In this document: positions 1-9,830 of the stretch, in pieces | Layout of the letters: each line of letters opens with the position of its first letter | How positions within the stretch are numbered: position 1 is the stretch's first letter | NCBI GenBank assembly: GCA_964617355.1 | Contig: CAZTXP010000027.1 | Span: 1-38,933 of the forward strand | DNA: 38,933 bases | Direction: 5' to 3' | Source of the DNA: CAZTDU01 sp964617355 | Lineage (GTDB): Bacteria > Pseudomonadota > Gammaproteobacteria > Burkholderiales > SG8-39 | Position numbers and translations under genes: made by a program | Notes under the pieces: generated by a model | Told to the model about the DNA's origin: nothing | Seen by the model: the letters and a program-made list of their open reading frames with translations, nothing else | Database searches by the model: none

Positions 1-702
1 TCCGCCAAGGGCTGGGGCTTCTACGACGTGCTCTTCAAGGGCAAGCCGTTCAAGTTCCAGCGCCCGTTCGGCTCCTACGTGATGGAGCAGGTGCTGTTCA
101 AGATCTCGTTCCCGGCCGAGTTCCACTCGCAGACCGCGGTCGAGTGCGCGATGACCCTGCACGGGCAGCTCGCGAAGATGGGCAAGACCGCGGACGACAT
201 CAAGAAGATCACCATCCGCACGCACGAGGCCTGCATCCGCATCATCGACAAGAAGGGCCCGCTCGCGAACCCGGCCGACCGCGACCACTGCATCCAGTAC
301 ATGGTCGCCGTGCCGCTGATCTTCGGCCGCCTGACCGCCTCGGACTACGAGGACAACATCGCCGCCGACCCGCGCATCGACGCGCTGCGCGCGAAGATCA
401 CCTGCGTCGAGGACAAGCGCTTCACCAAGGACTACCACGATCCCGAGAAGCGCTCGATCGCGAACGCCCTCACCGTCGAGCTGAAGGACGGCACGAAGCT
501 GAAGGAAGTGGTCTGCGAGTACCCGATCGGCCACAAGCGCCGCCGCAAGGAAGGCATGCCGGTGCTGGTCGAGAAGTTCAAGACCAACCTCGCGCGCCAG
601 TTCCCGGCCAAGCAACAGAAGGCGATCCTCGACCTGTGCCTCGACGCCGAGCGCCTCGCGCGCACCCCGGTGAACGAGTTCGTCGACCTGTTCGTCATCT
701 GA
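1..702 (+). CDS. prpD: 2-methylcitrate dehydratase PrpD, C-terminal part (5' end outside window)
   Basis: PrpD dehydrates 2-methylcitrate to 2-methyl-cis-aconitate in the cytosolic methylcitrate cycle for propionyl-CoA. The frame is open from the first base, and 233 residues of the roughly 480 usual for the family are present. The segment is very close to what I remember of enterobacterial PrpD: PAEFHSQTAVE, RTHEACIRIIDKKGPL, NPADRDHCIQYMVA, DYHDPEKR and the ending PVNEFVDLFVI. These strings separate PrpD from other MmgE/PrpD-fold proteins. It is followed after 13 bases by a small gene and then by acnA, the usual partner that hydrates the PrpD product. No frameshift is visible in the part present. 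Confidence 0.93.
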   Translation, partial: SAKGWGFYDVLFKGKPFKFQRPFGSYVMEQVLFKISFPAEFHSQTAVECAMTLHGQLAKMGKTADDIKKITIRTHEACIRIIDKKGPLANPADRDHCIQYMVAVPLIFGRLTASDYEDNIAADPRIDALRAKITCVEDKRFTKDYHDPEKRSIANALTVELKDGTKLKEVVCEYPIGHKRRRKEGMPVLVEKFKTNLARQFPAKQQKAILDLCLDAERLARTPVNEFVDLFVI

Positions 703-715
703 TGCGCTTGATCTG

Positions 716-911
716 ATGCGAGAGACCCTCGAAGCGCGCATCGCCGGCCTGTCGGAGGAGATCCGGCACTACCCCGGGCCGATCGCGCGCTGCGACCAGC
801 ACCTGCCCGCGCTGCTCGAGGAGCGTACCGCGCTCCTCGCCGAGCTCGCGCGGCTCGACGTGAACATCCCCTGCACCCCCGACGCCACCTGGATCAATGA
901 CGGAGGCTTTC

Positions 912-922
<11 letters not shown>
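716..922 (+). CDS. small unknown protein between prpD and acnA (68 aa)
   Basis: I do not recognise this protein. It has 68 residues and starts at an ATG 13 bases after the prpD stop. Codons follow the G/C-ending usage of the neighbours, which supports real coding. Residues 1-45 are predicted helical, rich in Glu, Arg and Leu (ARIAGLSEEI, LLEERTALLAELARL), like a short amphipathic or coiled-coil hairpin. The tail is Cys/Pro-containing (NIPCTPDATW). Its last 11 bases overlap the start of acnA, so translation of the two is probably coupled. There is no clear Shine-Dalgarno for its own start, which may depend on ribosomes ending prpD. It could be a helper of the methylcitrate enzymes, but that is only context. 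Confidence 0.55.
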
Positions 923-3572
<2,650 letters not shown>

Positions 3573-3591
3573 ACGGAAAGGAGCCCCACCG

Positions 3592-3927
3592 ATGCCCCCG
3601 CGCGGACAACGACTCGCCTGCACCCTGCGCTCGCAGGACGGCTGCATGGGCACCTTCGACGTCACCGTCGGCGAGAAGGAAGGCTCGGTCTCGAATGTCG
3701 AGCCCGTCCGCTGGAACAAGGAGCCCCAGAAGCCCGTGCAGGAAGGCGCCTTCACCATCATCGGCGAGCTGGGGATGACCGGGCAGGTCATCCTCGTCAA
3801 CTCCTACCAGTGGAAGGCGCTGGTCGACGCCAAGCTGGAGAACTTCTTCTTCGGCGCCATCCTGTGGTCCAAGAGCCCGTTCAAGGTGATCGAGGACGCC
3901 CAGATGATGCTCAAGAGAGGAAAATAG
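3592..3927 (+). CDS. unknown protein downstream of acnA (111 aa)
   Basis: Not recognised. It has 111 residues, with an AAAGGAG (3577-3583) eight bases before the ATG and a 19-base gap from acnA, so it is most likely in the same transcript. No signal peptide or membrane span is obvious. The first half looks beta-rich (LACTLRSQDGCMGTFDVTV; EGAFTIIGELGMTGQVILV) and carries two Cys in the first 18 residues. The second half has an aromatic stretch (ENFFFGAILWSKSPFKVIED). Strong hairpins follow the stop, so it appears to be the last gene of the prp-acnA operon. A role linked to the methylcitrate pathway would be guesswork. Confidence 0.7.
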   Translation: MPPRGQRLACTLRSQDGCMGTFDVTVGEKEGSVSNVEPVRWNKEPQKPVQEGAFTIIGELGMTGQVILVNSYQWKALVDAKLENFFFGAILWSKSPFKVIEDAQMMLKRGK

Positions 3928-3930
3928 GTT

Positions 3931-3970
3931 CGAGGGGACGTTCCGCCGTCCCCTCGAGCACCCCTCGCAA
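3931..3970. repeat. hairpin repeat, copy A
   Basis: CGAGGGGACG (3931-3940) pairs perfectly with CGTCCCCTCG (3947-3956) around a six-base loop, followed by AGCA and CCCCTCGCAA. It starts four bases after the preceding stop codon. A closely similar element (copy B, 5020-5058) lies just after tctC, so this is a dispersed repeat that may also end or stabilise transcripts. Confidence 0.75.
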
Positions 3971-3979
3971 CAGGAGAGG

Positions 3980-4009
3980 AACGGCCCGCTTGTCGGGCCG
4001 TTTTCATTT
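3980..4009 (+). terminator. Rho-independent terminator after the prpD-acnA operon
   Basis: AACGGCCCG (3980-3988) and CGGGCCGTT (3994-4002) form a perfect nine-base-pair stem with a five-base loop, and the transcript continues into TTCATTT. This is the clearest intrinsic terminator in the window, and it lies before the tctC ribosome binding site. Confidence 0.85.
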
Positions 4010-4055
4010 CCAGCGCGTGCTAACCTCGCACCGAACGACCTCTGGGAGGAGGACC

Positions 4056-5009
4056 ATGCGGCACGTACTCGCGGCACTGCTGTTTGCCTTTTCGTCCTTC
4101 GCGCTCGGCCAGTCCTGGCCCGCGAAGCCGGTGAAGATCATCATCCCCTACCCGCCCGGCGGGCAGACGGACATCATCACGCGCTACCTCGCCGAGAAGC
4201 TCACGCCCGTGCTCGGCCAGCCGGTGATCGGCGAGAACCGCCCCGGCGCGCAGGGCATCGTCGGCCTCGAGGCGACGAAGAACTCGCCCGCCGACGGCTA
4301 TACGTTCGTGTACGCGAACGTCTCCAACATCTCGATCAACCCGCACCTGTACCCGAAGCTGCCGTACGACGGCACGAAGGACCTCGCCGGCGTCACGCAG
4401 ATCGGCCTCTCGGTGCTCGGCATGGTGGTGCCGCCGTCGCTGAACGTGAAGACGCTGGCCGAGTTCATCGCCTACACGAAGGCGAATCCGGGCAAGGTCA
4501 GCTTCGGCTCCTTTGGCGCGGGGTCCAGCTCGCACGTCTACGGCGAGATGCTGAACGGCGCCGCCGGCCTCGACATGGCGCACGTCGCCTACAAGGGCGC
4601 CGGCCCCGCGGTGGCCGACATCATGGCCGGGCACGCACAGATGGGCATCCACGACCTCGCGTCCATCGGCCCGCACGTGCGCGCGGGCAAGCTCGTGCTG
4701 CTCGCGATGACCGGGCCGAAGCGCTGGCCGCTCTTCCCCGACACGCCGACCTTCGCCGAGCAGGGCTACGCGCTCGACCTCGCGGGCTGGAACGGCATCA
4801 TGGCCCCGGCCGGCACGCCCAAGCCGGTGCTGGAGCGCATGAGCACGGAGATCAACAAGATCATCCAGTCGCCGCAGGGACGCGAGGACATCCTGAAATA
4901 CGGCCTCCTCGTCACCGGCACGACGCCGTCGGAATTCGACGACATCATCAAGCGCGACACGCCTCGCTGGGGCGACGTAATTCGCAGGGCAAAGATCACC
5001 CTGCAATAG
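4056..5009 (+). CDS. tripartite tricarboxylate transporter binding protein (Bug/TctC family)
   Basis: Periplasmic solute-binding protein of 317 residues. The start at 4056 has a strong GGGAGGAGG (4044-4052), and upstream in-frame codons belong to the terminator region. Residues 1-19 form a signal peptide (MRHVLAALLFAFSSFALG). The mature start WPAKPVKIIIPYPPGGQTDI is the hallmark of the Bug family, followed by ENRPGAQGIVG, SPADGYT and the interdomain KANPGKVSFGS. Known relatives bind carboxylates or other small organic acids and work with TctA/TctB membrane proteins. No tctA or tctB is nearby, which is common for the many orphan Bug proteins of Burkholderiales. The ligand cannot be read from sequence. 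The gene is flanked by hairpin repeats and seems to be a single-gene unit. Confidence 0.92.
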   Translation: MRHVLAALLFAFSSFALGQSWPAKPVKIIIPYPPGGQTDIITRYLAEKLTPVLGQPVIGENRPGAQGIVGLEATKNSPADGYTFVYANVSNISINPHLYPKLPYDGTKDLAGVTQIGLSVLGMVVPPSLNVKTLAEFIAYTKANPGKVSFGSFGAGSSSHVYGEMLNGAAGLDMAHVAYKGAGPAVADIMAGHAQMGIHDLASIGPHVRAGKLVLLAMTGPKRWPLFPDTPTFAEQGYALDLAGWNGIMAPAGTPKPVLERMSTEINKIIQSPQGREDILKYGLLVTGTTPSEFDDIIKRDTPRWGDVIRRAKITLQ

Positions 5010-5019
5010 CCCGAACGAA

Positions 5020-5058
5020 CGAGGGGACGCTGCGCTTCCCCTCGTGCTCCCCTAGCAA
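5020..5058. repeat. hairpin repeat, copy B
   Basis: CGAGGGGACG (5020-5029), then TCCCCTCG (5037-5044), then CCCCTAGCAA (5049-5058). The outer eight bases CGAGGGGA/TCCCCTCG pair perfectly with a nine-base loop. Order, spacing and flanks match copy A (3931-3970). It lies between the convergent tctC and msrA genes, where it could act as a two-way terminator. No T-run follows on either strand. Confidence 0.7.
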
Positions 5059-5087
5059 GAAGAATCTACGGCAAGAACAACAGCAGT

Positions 5088-5744
5088 TCAGGCAGCGGCG
5101 GCTATCCCGACTGGGCAACTCACGCCCGTGCCGCCGAGGCCGCAGTAGCCGTTGGGATTCTTGCCCAGGTACTGCTGGTGGTAGTCCTCGGCGTAATAGA
5201 ACTCCGGCGCGGCGCGGATCTCCGTCGTGATCCGGCCGTAGCCCTTCGCCGACAGCGCCTTCTGGAAGGCATCGCGCGAGGCTTCCGCGGCCTTCAGCTG
5301 CTCGTCGCCGTAGGCATAGATCGTCGAGCGGTACTGCGTGCCGCGGTCGTTGCCCTGTCGCATGCCCTGCGTCGGATCGTGGCCTTCCCAGAACGCCTTC
5401 AGCAGCGCTTCGTACCCGATGCGTGCCGGGTCGTAGACCACTAGCACCACTTCGGCGTGGTTCGTGAGGCCGCTGCAGGCTTCCTCGTAGGTCGGGTTCG
5501 GCGTCTCGCCGCCGGCGTAGCCCACGGCCGTCGAATACACGCCCGGCAGTTGCCAGAACAGCCGCTCCGCGCCCCAGAAGCAGCCCATGCCGAAGACGGC
5601 CGTGCGCATGCCCTCCGGGAACGGCGGCACGATGCGGTGGCCGTTCACGAAGTGCTCCTCCGGCACCGGCATGCGCTCCGCGCGCCCGGGCAGCGTGCTC
5701 TGCGCCGGCAGCAGCTTGTCGAGCTTCAGGAAGCGACCGAACAT
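5088..5744 (-). CDS. msrA: peptide-methionine (S)-S-oxide reductase MsrA
   Basis: MsrA reduces the S-epimer of methionine sulfoxide in proteins and free methionine, using thioredoxin. The chosen ATG (5744) is preceded by GAGGAGA; the longer open frame upstream is Arg-rich and overlaps the panE promoter, so I reject it. The protein has 218 residues. The catalytic cysteine is C55 in FGMGCFWGAE. The resolving cysteines are C201 and C210 in GYCGLGGTGVSCPVG, matching the three-cysteine arrangement of the E. coli enzyme. SGLTNHAEVV and EDYHQQYL are further family marks. It is convergent with tctC and divergent from the PanE-like gene (35-base gap). Confidence 0.95.
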   Translation of the reverse strand: MFGRFLKLDKLLPAQSTLPGRAERMPVPEEHFVNGHRIVPPFPEGMRTAVFGMGCFWGAERLFWQLPGVYSTAVGYAGGETPNPTYEEACSGLTNHAEVVLVVYDPARIGYEALLKAFWEGHDPTQGMRQGNDRGTQYRSTIYAYGDEQLKAAEASRDAFQKALSAKGYGRITTEIRAAPEFYYAEDYHQQYLGKNPNGYCGLGGTGVSCPVGIAAAA

Positions 5745-5767
5745 GCGCGTCTCCTCGTCGTGGATCG

Positions 5768-5780
5768 TAGAATTACAGCA
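5768..5780 (+). promoter_or_regulatory. -10 element for the PanE-like gene, possible leaderless start
   Basis: TAGAAT (5768-5773) stands six bases before the ATG at 5780, and there is no Shine-Dalgarno. A transcript starting about seven bases after the -10 would begin at the start codon itself. No convincing -35 is seen. Confidence 0.45.
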
Positions 5781-6766
5781 TGAAAATCTGCATCTACGGC
5801 GCCGGCGCGGTCGGCGGAGTGATCGCCGCGTGGCTCGCCCGCGCCGGCCACGAGGTCTCTGTCGTCGCAAGGGGCGCGAACCTTGCGGCGATCCGCGACA
5901 AGGGCCTGCGCGTGCGCGATGCCCGCTCCGGCGAAGTGCTGACCACGCATCCGAAGGCCGACAGCGACCCCGCGAAACTCGGCCCGCAGGACGCGGTCAT
6001 CGTCGCCGTGAAGGGCCAGGGCCTGCCCGAAGTCGCCGCGAACATCGGCCCGCTGCTCGGCCCCGATACCACCGTGGTCACCGCGATGAACGGCGTGCCG
6101 TGGTGGTTCTTCGACCGCCTGAAGTTCGGCGGCGGCAAGCTGCGCCTCGAGTCGCTCGATCCGGACGGTGCGCTCTCGCGCGCCATGCCCACCGCGCGCG
6201 TGATCGGCTGCGTGATCCATCTCGCCGCGTCCACGCCAGAGCCGGGCCTCGTGCAGCACAACATGAACAACAAGCTGATCATCGGCGAGCCCGGCGGCGC
6301 CAACGGTCCGCGCACCGCGGCCCTCGGCAAGGCGCTGCGCGAGGCAGGCTTCGACTGCGTCGAGAGCCCGTTCATCGAGAAGGATTTCTGGGTGAAGCTG
6401 CTCGGCAACGTGAGCTTCAACCCGGTGTCCGCGCTGACCCTCGGCACCGCCGATCGCCTGATCGGCGACCCGCTGGTGAAGTCCTACATGGTCGGCATCA
6501 TGCGCGAGGGCCTCGCGATCGGCCGCGCGGTCGGCGTCGACGCCGACATCGACCCCGAGGCGCGCATCGACATGGCGCGCGTGCTCGGCCAGTTCAAGAC
6601 CTCGATGCTGCAGGACCTCGAAGCTGGTAAATCCCTGGAAATCGATGGCCTGCTCACCGGCACGCTGGAAGTCGCCAGGAAGGCCGGCGTACCCGCGCCG
6701 CTCACCGAGAGCCTGCTCGGGCTGATCCGCCTGCGCGCGGCCACCACGGGCCAGTACGCCGGCTGA
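5780..6766 (+). CDS. 2-dehydropantoate 2-reductase family protein (PanE/ApbA)
   Basis: NADPH-dependent reductase of the PanE/KPR fold, 328 residues. The N-terminal Rossmann motif GAGAVGG is at residues 7-13. K78 in VAVKGQG and N104 in TAMNGVPWWF are typical of the family. The C-terminal helical domain has KDFWVKLLGNVSFNPVSALT around residues 201-220, including the usual catalytic Lys/Asn region. True PanE makes pantoate for coenzyme A. Many Burkholderiales carry several paralogues acting on other 2-keto acids, and the neighbours (msrA, copper genes) give no pantothenate context, so the substrate is open. It converges on cueR with no spacing: the two stop codons abut at 6766/6767. Confidence 0.85.
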   Translation: MKICIYGAGAVGGVIAAWLARAGHEVSVVARGANLAAIRDKGLRVRDARSGEVLTTHPKADSDPAKLGPQDAVIVAVKGQGLPEVAANIGPLLGPDTTVVTAMNGVPWWFFDRLKFGGGKLRLESLDPDGALSRAMPTARVIGCVIHLAASTPEPGLVQHNMNNKLIIGEPGGANGPRTAALGKALREAGFDCVESPFIEKDFWVKLLGNVSFNPVSALTLGTADRLIGDPLVKSYMVGIMREGLAIGRAVGVDADIDPEARIDMARVLGQFKTSMLQDLEAGKSLEIDGLLTGTLEVARKAGVPAPLTESLLGLIRLRAATTGQYAG

Positions 6767-7294
6767 TCAGGACCGCGCGGCGCCGCTTCTCCGCCGCGCA
6801 ACCGGAGGCTCGCGCGAGGCGTTCGCCGGATGGCAGTGCGCCTCGTCGTGCGGCGCCGCGAGGTCGTCGAGGATCGGGCAGTCCGGCCGCGCGTCGCCGT
6901 GGCAGTTCGCCGACAGGTGCTCCAGCGTCGCGAGCATCGCCTGCAAGCCGGCCAGCTTCTCGCGCAGGTCGGCGATGTGCCGCCCCGCCACCTTCTTCAC
7001 CGCCGCCGCCGAGCGCGTCGGGCTGCGCCACAGGCCGACCAGTTCGCGGATGTCCTCGATCGGGAAGCCGAGCGTGCGCGCGCGCTTGATGAAGCGCAGC
7101 ACGTGCACGTCCGCCTCCGAGTAGACGCGGTAGTTGGCGTAGGTCCGGGCAACCTTCGGCAAGAGGCCGATCGCCTCGTAGTGCCGGATCATCTTCACCG
7201 ACACGCCGCTCGCGCCCGCGGCGCGGCCGATGTCGAGCAGGCCCTGCGCCAGCGCCTCGTCGTGTTCCAGCATCGCGGTGCGTGCCATCGTCAT
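6767..7294 (-). CDS. cueR: Cu(I)-responsive MerR-family regulator CueR
   Basis: Activator that binds Cu(I) and distorts promoters with an over-long spacer to switch on copA and copZ. It has 175 residues. The N-terminal winged helix contains GVSVKMIRHYEAIGLLPKVAR (about residues 30-50), followed by YRVYSEADVHVLRFIKRAR and a dimerisation helix. The metal loop CHGDARPDCPI supplies C131 and C139 with the spacing characteristic of CueR rather than ZntR or MerR. The tail adds DEAHCHP, a further His/Cys-bearing stretch. The ATG at 7294 overlaps the copA stop as ATGA, so it is translated by coupling to copA, and a second ATG lies six bases on. The regulator is thus in the operon it activates. Confidence 0.92.
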   Translation of the reverse strand: MTMARTAMLEHDEALAQGLLDIGRAAGASGVSVKMIRHYEAIGLLPKVARTYANYRVYSEADVHVLRFIKRARTLGFPIEDIRELVGLWRSPTRSAAAVKKVAGRHIADLREKLAGLQAMLATLEHLSANCHGDARPDCPILDDLAAPHDEAHCHPANASREPPVARRRSGAARS

Positions 7295-9450
7295 GCCTCC
7301 GGGGTCCAGCGCCTGAGCAGCAGCGCGTTGGTCACCACGCTGACGCTGGAGAGCGCCATCGCGGCGCCCGCGAGCACCGGGTTCAGCAGCCCCAGCGCCG
7401 CGAGGGGCACGCCCACCACGTTGTAGGCGAAGGCCCAGAAGAGATTCTGCCGGATCTTGCGCACCGTACGCCCCGACACCGCGAGCGACGCGGCCACCAG
7501 GCGCGGGTCGGCGCGCATCAGCGTCACGCCGGCGGCGTGCATCGCGACATCGGTGCCGCTGCCCATCGCGATGCCGAGGTCGGCCGCCGCGAGGGCCGGC
7601 GCGTCGTTGATGCCGTCGCCGACCATCGCCACGCGCCCGGCGGCGCCGCGCAGCGCGCGCACCGCCTCGGCCTTGTCGCCGGGCAGCACCTCCGCCACCA
7701 CCTCGTCGATGCCGAGGCGCCTCGCCACCGCTTGCGCGGCCGCGCGCCGGTCGCCGGTGACCATCACCGAGCGCACGCCTCGGTCGCGCAGCAGCCGCAC
7801 GGCTGCGGCGGCCTCGGGCCGCGGCTCGTCGCCGAACGCCAGCAGCGCGAGCACGCGGGGCCGGCCTTCGAGATCGGCAAGCCAGGAGATCGTGCGGCCC
7901 TCTGCCTCGTGCGCAGCGCGGCGGGCATCGAGCGAGGAAAGGTCCGCGCCGAGCTCCTGCATCCAGCGCGTCGAGCCCACCGCCAAGAGCCGGCCATCGA
8001 CCTTCGCTTCCATGCCGCGCCCCGGCACCGCCTGCGCATCCGCGGCCGTGGCGCGCGCGCCGCCGTTCGCCGCCGCGACCAGCGCCTTGCCCAGCGGATG
8101 CTCGCTGCCCGAGAGCACCGCCGCCGCGAGCGCGAGTGCGACCTCGCGTTCGACGCCCGAAGGCTCCAGCGCCGCCAGCACCGGCTTGCCCGCGGTCAGC
8201 GTGCCAGTCTTGTCGAAGGCGACGACGTCCACCGCGTGCGCGACTTCCAGCGCTTCCGCGTCCTTCACGAGGATGCCGTGGCGCGCGGCGACGCCGGTGC
8301 CGGCCATCATCGCCGCCGGCGTCGCGAGGCCTAGCGCGCAGGGACACGCGATCACCAGCACCGCGACCGCGTTCAGCAGTCCCTGTTCCCAGCGCCCGGC
8401 TCCGAGACCCCATCCGAGCAGCGTCGCGAGCGCGACCAGCACCACCACGGGCACGAACACCGCGCTCACGCGGTCGACCAGCTTCTGGATCGGCGCCTTG
8501 CGCGCCTGCGCGCTCTCGACCAGCGCGATGATTCGCGCGAGCGTCGACTGCGCGCCCACCGCCGCTACGCGCACGACCACCAGCCCCTCGCCGTTCACCG
8601 CCCCGCCGGTCACGCGCTCACCGGGTTGCTTGGGCACCGGCAGCGGTTCGCCGGTCAGCAGGGATTCGTCGGCGTGCGTGCGGCCCTCGATCACCTCGCC
8701 GTCGAGCGGGAAGCGCTCGCCGGGTCGCACGACCAGTTCGTCGCCGACCGCGACCTGCGCGACCGGCAAGTCGAACTCGGCACCGTCGCGACGCACGCGC
8801 GCCTGTTCCGGCCGCAACGCCTGCAGCGCGCGGATCGCGTCCGCCGCCTGGCGCTTCGCGCGCGCCTCCAGCCACTTGCCGAGCAGCACCAGCGTGATCA
8901 CCGACGCGCTCGCCTCGAAGTAGAGGTGCGGGTGGTGGTCGCCGTGCGCGATCATGAGCCAGACCGACAGGCCGTACGCCGCGCTCGTGCCGAGCGACAC
9001 GAGCAGGTCCATGTTGCCGCTGCGCGCCCGCAGCGCCTTCCAGCCGGCGCGATAGAAGCGCGCGCCGAGCCCGAACTGCACCGGCGTCGCGAGCAGGAGT
9101 TGCAGCCACGCCGGCAGCATCCAGTCGGCGCCGAGCAACGCGCCCGCCATCGGCAGCACCAGCGGCAGCGTCAGCGCCGCGCCGATCGCGACGGGAATCC
9201 ACGAGCGGTCGCCGCCCTCCTTGGGCGGCGGCTCGTCGAAGCGCGCCTCGTAGCCGGCCTGGCGCACCGCCTCGACCAGCGCCTCGGGCGCCGTGCCGGG
9301 CGCGACCGCGACGCTCGCCGTCTCGGTGGCGAGGTTCACTTCGGCGGTGGCCACGCCGGGGACTCGGGAAAGCGCTTTCTCCACGCGGGCCACGCAGGAG
9401 GCGCAAGTCATGCCCTGGATGGGCAGTCGGATCAGGGGATAGGAGTTCAT
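7291..9450 (-). CDS. copA: Cu(+)-exporting P1B-type ATPase CopA
   Basis: Inner-membrane pump that exports Cu(I) from the cytoplasm, 719 residues. There is one N-terminal heavy-metal domain with GMTCASC (C16, C19). About eight membrane spans follow, with the transport motif CPC at 369-371, the phosphorylation site DKTGT at 413-417, TGE at 266-268, the HP signature SEHPLGKAL, and MVGDGINDAPAL. Later spans carry AYNVVGVP and MALSSVSVVTNA, the Cu(I)-ATPase (P1B-1) residues. The start at 9450 has no Shine-Dalgarno, and the predicted transcription start falls at about the same base. It is first in the copA-cueR operon and divergent from copZ. Confidence 0.95.
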   Translation of the reverse strand: MNSYPLIRLPIQGMTCASCVARVEKALSRVPGVATAEVNLATETASVAVAPGTAPEALVEAVRQAGYEARFDEPPPKEGGDRSWIPVAIGAALTLPLVLPMAGALLGADWMLPAWLQLLLATPVQFGLGARFYRAGWKALRARSGNMDLLVSLGTSAAYGLSVWLMIAHGDHHPHLYFEASASVITLVLLGKWLEARAKRQAADAIRALQALRPEQARVRRDGAEFDLPVAQVAVGDELVVRPGERFPLDGEVIEGRTHADESLLTGEPLPVPKQPGERVTGGAVNGEGLVVVRVAAVGAQSTLARIIALVESAQARKAPIQKLVDRVSAVFVPVVVLVALATLLGWGLGAGRWEQGLLNAVAVLVIACPCALGLATPAAMMAGTGVAARHGILVKDAEALEVAHAVDVVAFDKTGTLTAGKPVLAALEPSGVEREVALALAAAVLSGSEHPLGKALVAAANGGARATAADAQAVPGRGMEAKVDGRLLAVGSTRWMQELGADLSSLDARRAAHEAEGRTISWLADLEGRPRVLALLAFGDEPRPEAAAAVRLLRDRGVRSVMVTGDRRAAAQAVARRLGIDEVVAEVLPGDKAEAVRALRGAAGRVAMVGDGINDAPALAAADLGIAMGSGTDVAMHAAGVTLMRADPRLVAASLAVSGRTVRKIRQNLFWAFAYNVVGVPLAALGLLNPVLAGAAMALSSVSVVTNALLLRRWTPEA

Positions 9451-9456
9451 GGCCGC

Positions 9457-9522
9457 AGGTTCCGGCCTCCCATGATGGGAAGGTCAAGCGCTTGACCCTC
9501 CCACCGTGGGAAGGCGGACGCT
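9457..9522. promoter_or_regulatory. divergent CueR-controlled promoters for copA and copZ
   Basis: Two near-identical dyads, CCTCCCATGATGGGAAGG (9466-9483) and CCTCCCACCGTGGGAAGG (9497-9514), flank a perfect 16-base palindrome, GGTCAAGCGCTTGACC (9482-9497). The palindrome supplies a TTGACC -35 to each strand. At a 19-base spacer, typical of MerR-family promoters, both strands show a weak -10 of form GAnnCT (GAACCT on minus, 9462-9457; GACGCT on plus, 9517-9522). The layout matches the known E. coli copA promoter (TTGACCTTCC...GGAAGG). Confidence 0.85.
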
Positions 9523-9565
9523 CCCGGCATGCCCCGATCCCCGGGGCGCCTACCGGAGAAACACG

Positions 9566-9766
9566 ATGCTCACGTTCCACGTCCCCGACATGACCTGCGG
9601 CCACTGCGCCAGCACCATCACGCGCGCGCTGAAGGACGCCGACGCCGCCGCGAAGGTCGAGATCTCGCTCCCCGAGCACCGCGTGAAGGTGCAGACCGCG
9701 CTCGCCCCCGCCGACGTGGCGCAGGCGATCGCGGAAGCGGGCTATACGCCGCGCACGGTTGGCTGA
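9566..9766 (+). CDS. copZ: CopZ-like copper chaperone (heavy-metal-associated domain)
   Basis: Small cytosolic Cu(I) carrier of 66 residues that is expected to hand copper to CopA and CueR. It is a single ferredoxin-like HMA domain with MTCGHCAS (C11, C14), and the C-terminal AIAEAGYTPRTV is typical of the last strand. The ATG at 9566 is preceded by GGAG (9555-9558); longer upstream frames run through the promoter. It is transcribed divergently from copA under its own CueR box. The stop codon lies within the first unit of a tandem hairpin repeat. Confidence 0.9.
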   Translation: MLTFHVPDMTCGHCASTITRALKDADAAAKVEISLPEHRVKVQTALAPADVAQAIAEAGYTPRTVG

Positions 9767-9830
9767 CTAGTGCAATCGCAAGCGACTGCACTGACTAGCG
9801 CAATCGCAAGCGACTGCGCTGGCTAGCGCA
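9764..9830. repeat. tandem 28-base hairpin repeat between copZ and the LDH2-type gene
   Basis: Two full units and one partial unit with a 28-base period begin at TGACTAG. Unit 1 folds AGTGCA-a-TCGC (9769-9779) on GCGA-c-TGCACT (9782-9792). Unit 2 folds AGCGCA-a-TCGC (9797-9807) on GCGA-c-TGCGCT (9810-9820). The two units differ at paired positions, so each stem is kept. The partial third unit ends in AGCGCA (9825-9830). It holds the stop codons of both convergent genes and probably acts as a two-way terminator. Confidence 0.8.

Noticed and set aside
897..911. Earlier in-frame ATG for acnA
   Set aside because: The GGAGG at 902-906 lies after this ATG and is placed correctly for the ATG at 912.
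3810..4055. Upstream extension of the TctC gene frame
   Set aside because: It runs through the unknown gene, the hairpin repeat and the terminator. The signal peptide begins at 4056.
9764..9830. The 28-base tandem repeat as a CRISPR array
   Set aside because: There are no spacers: the units are contiguous hairpins with only two and a half copies and no cas genes.
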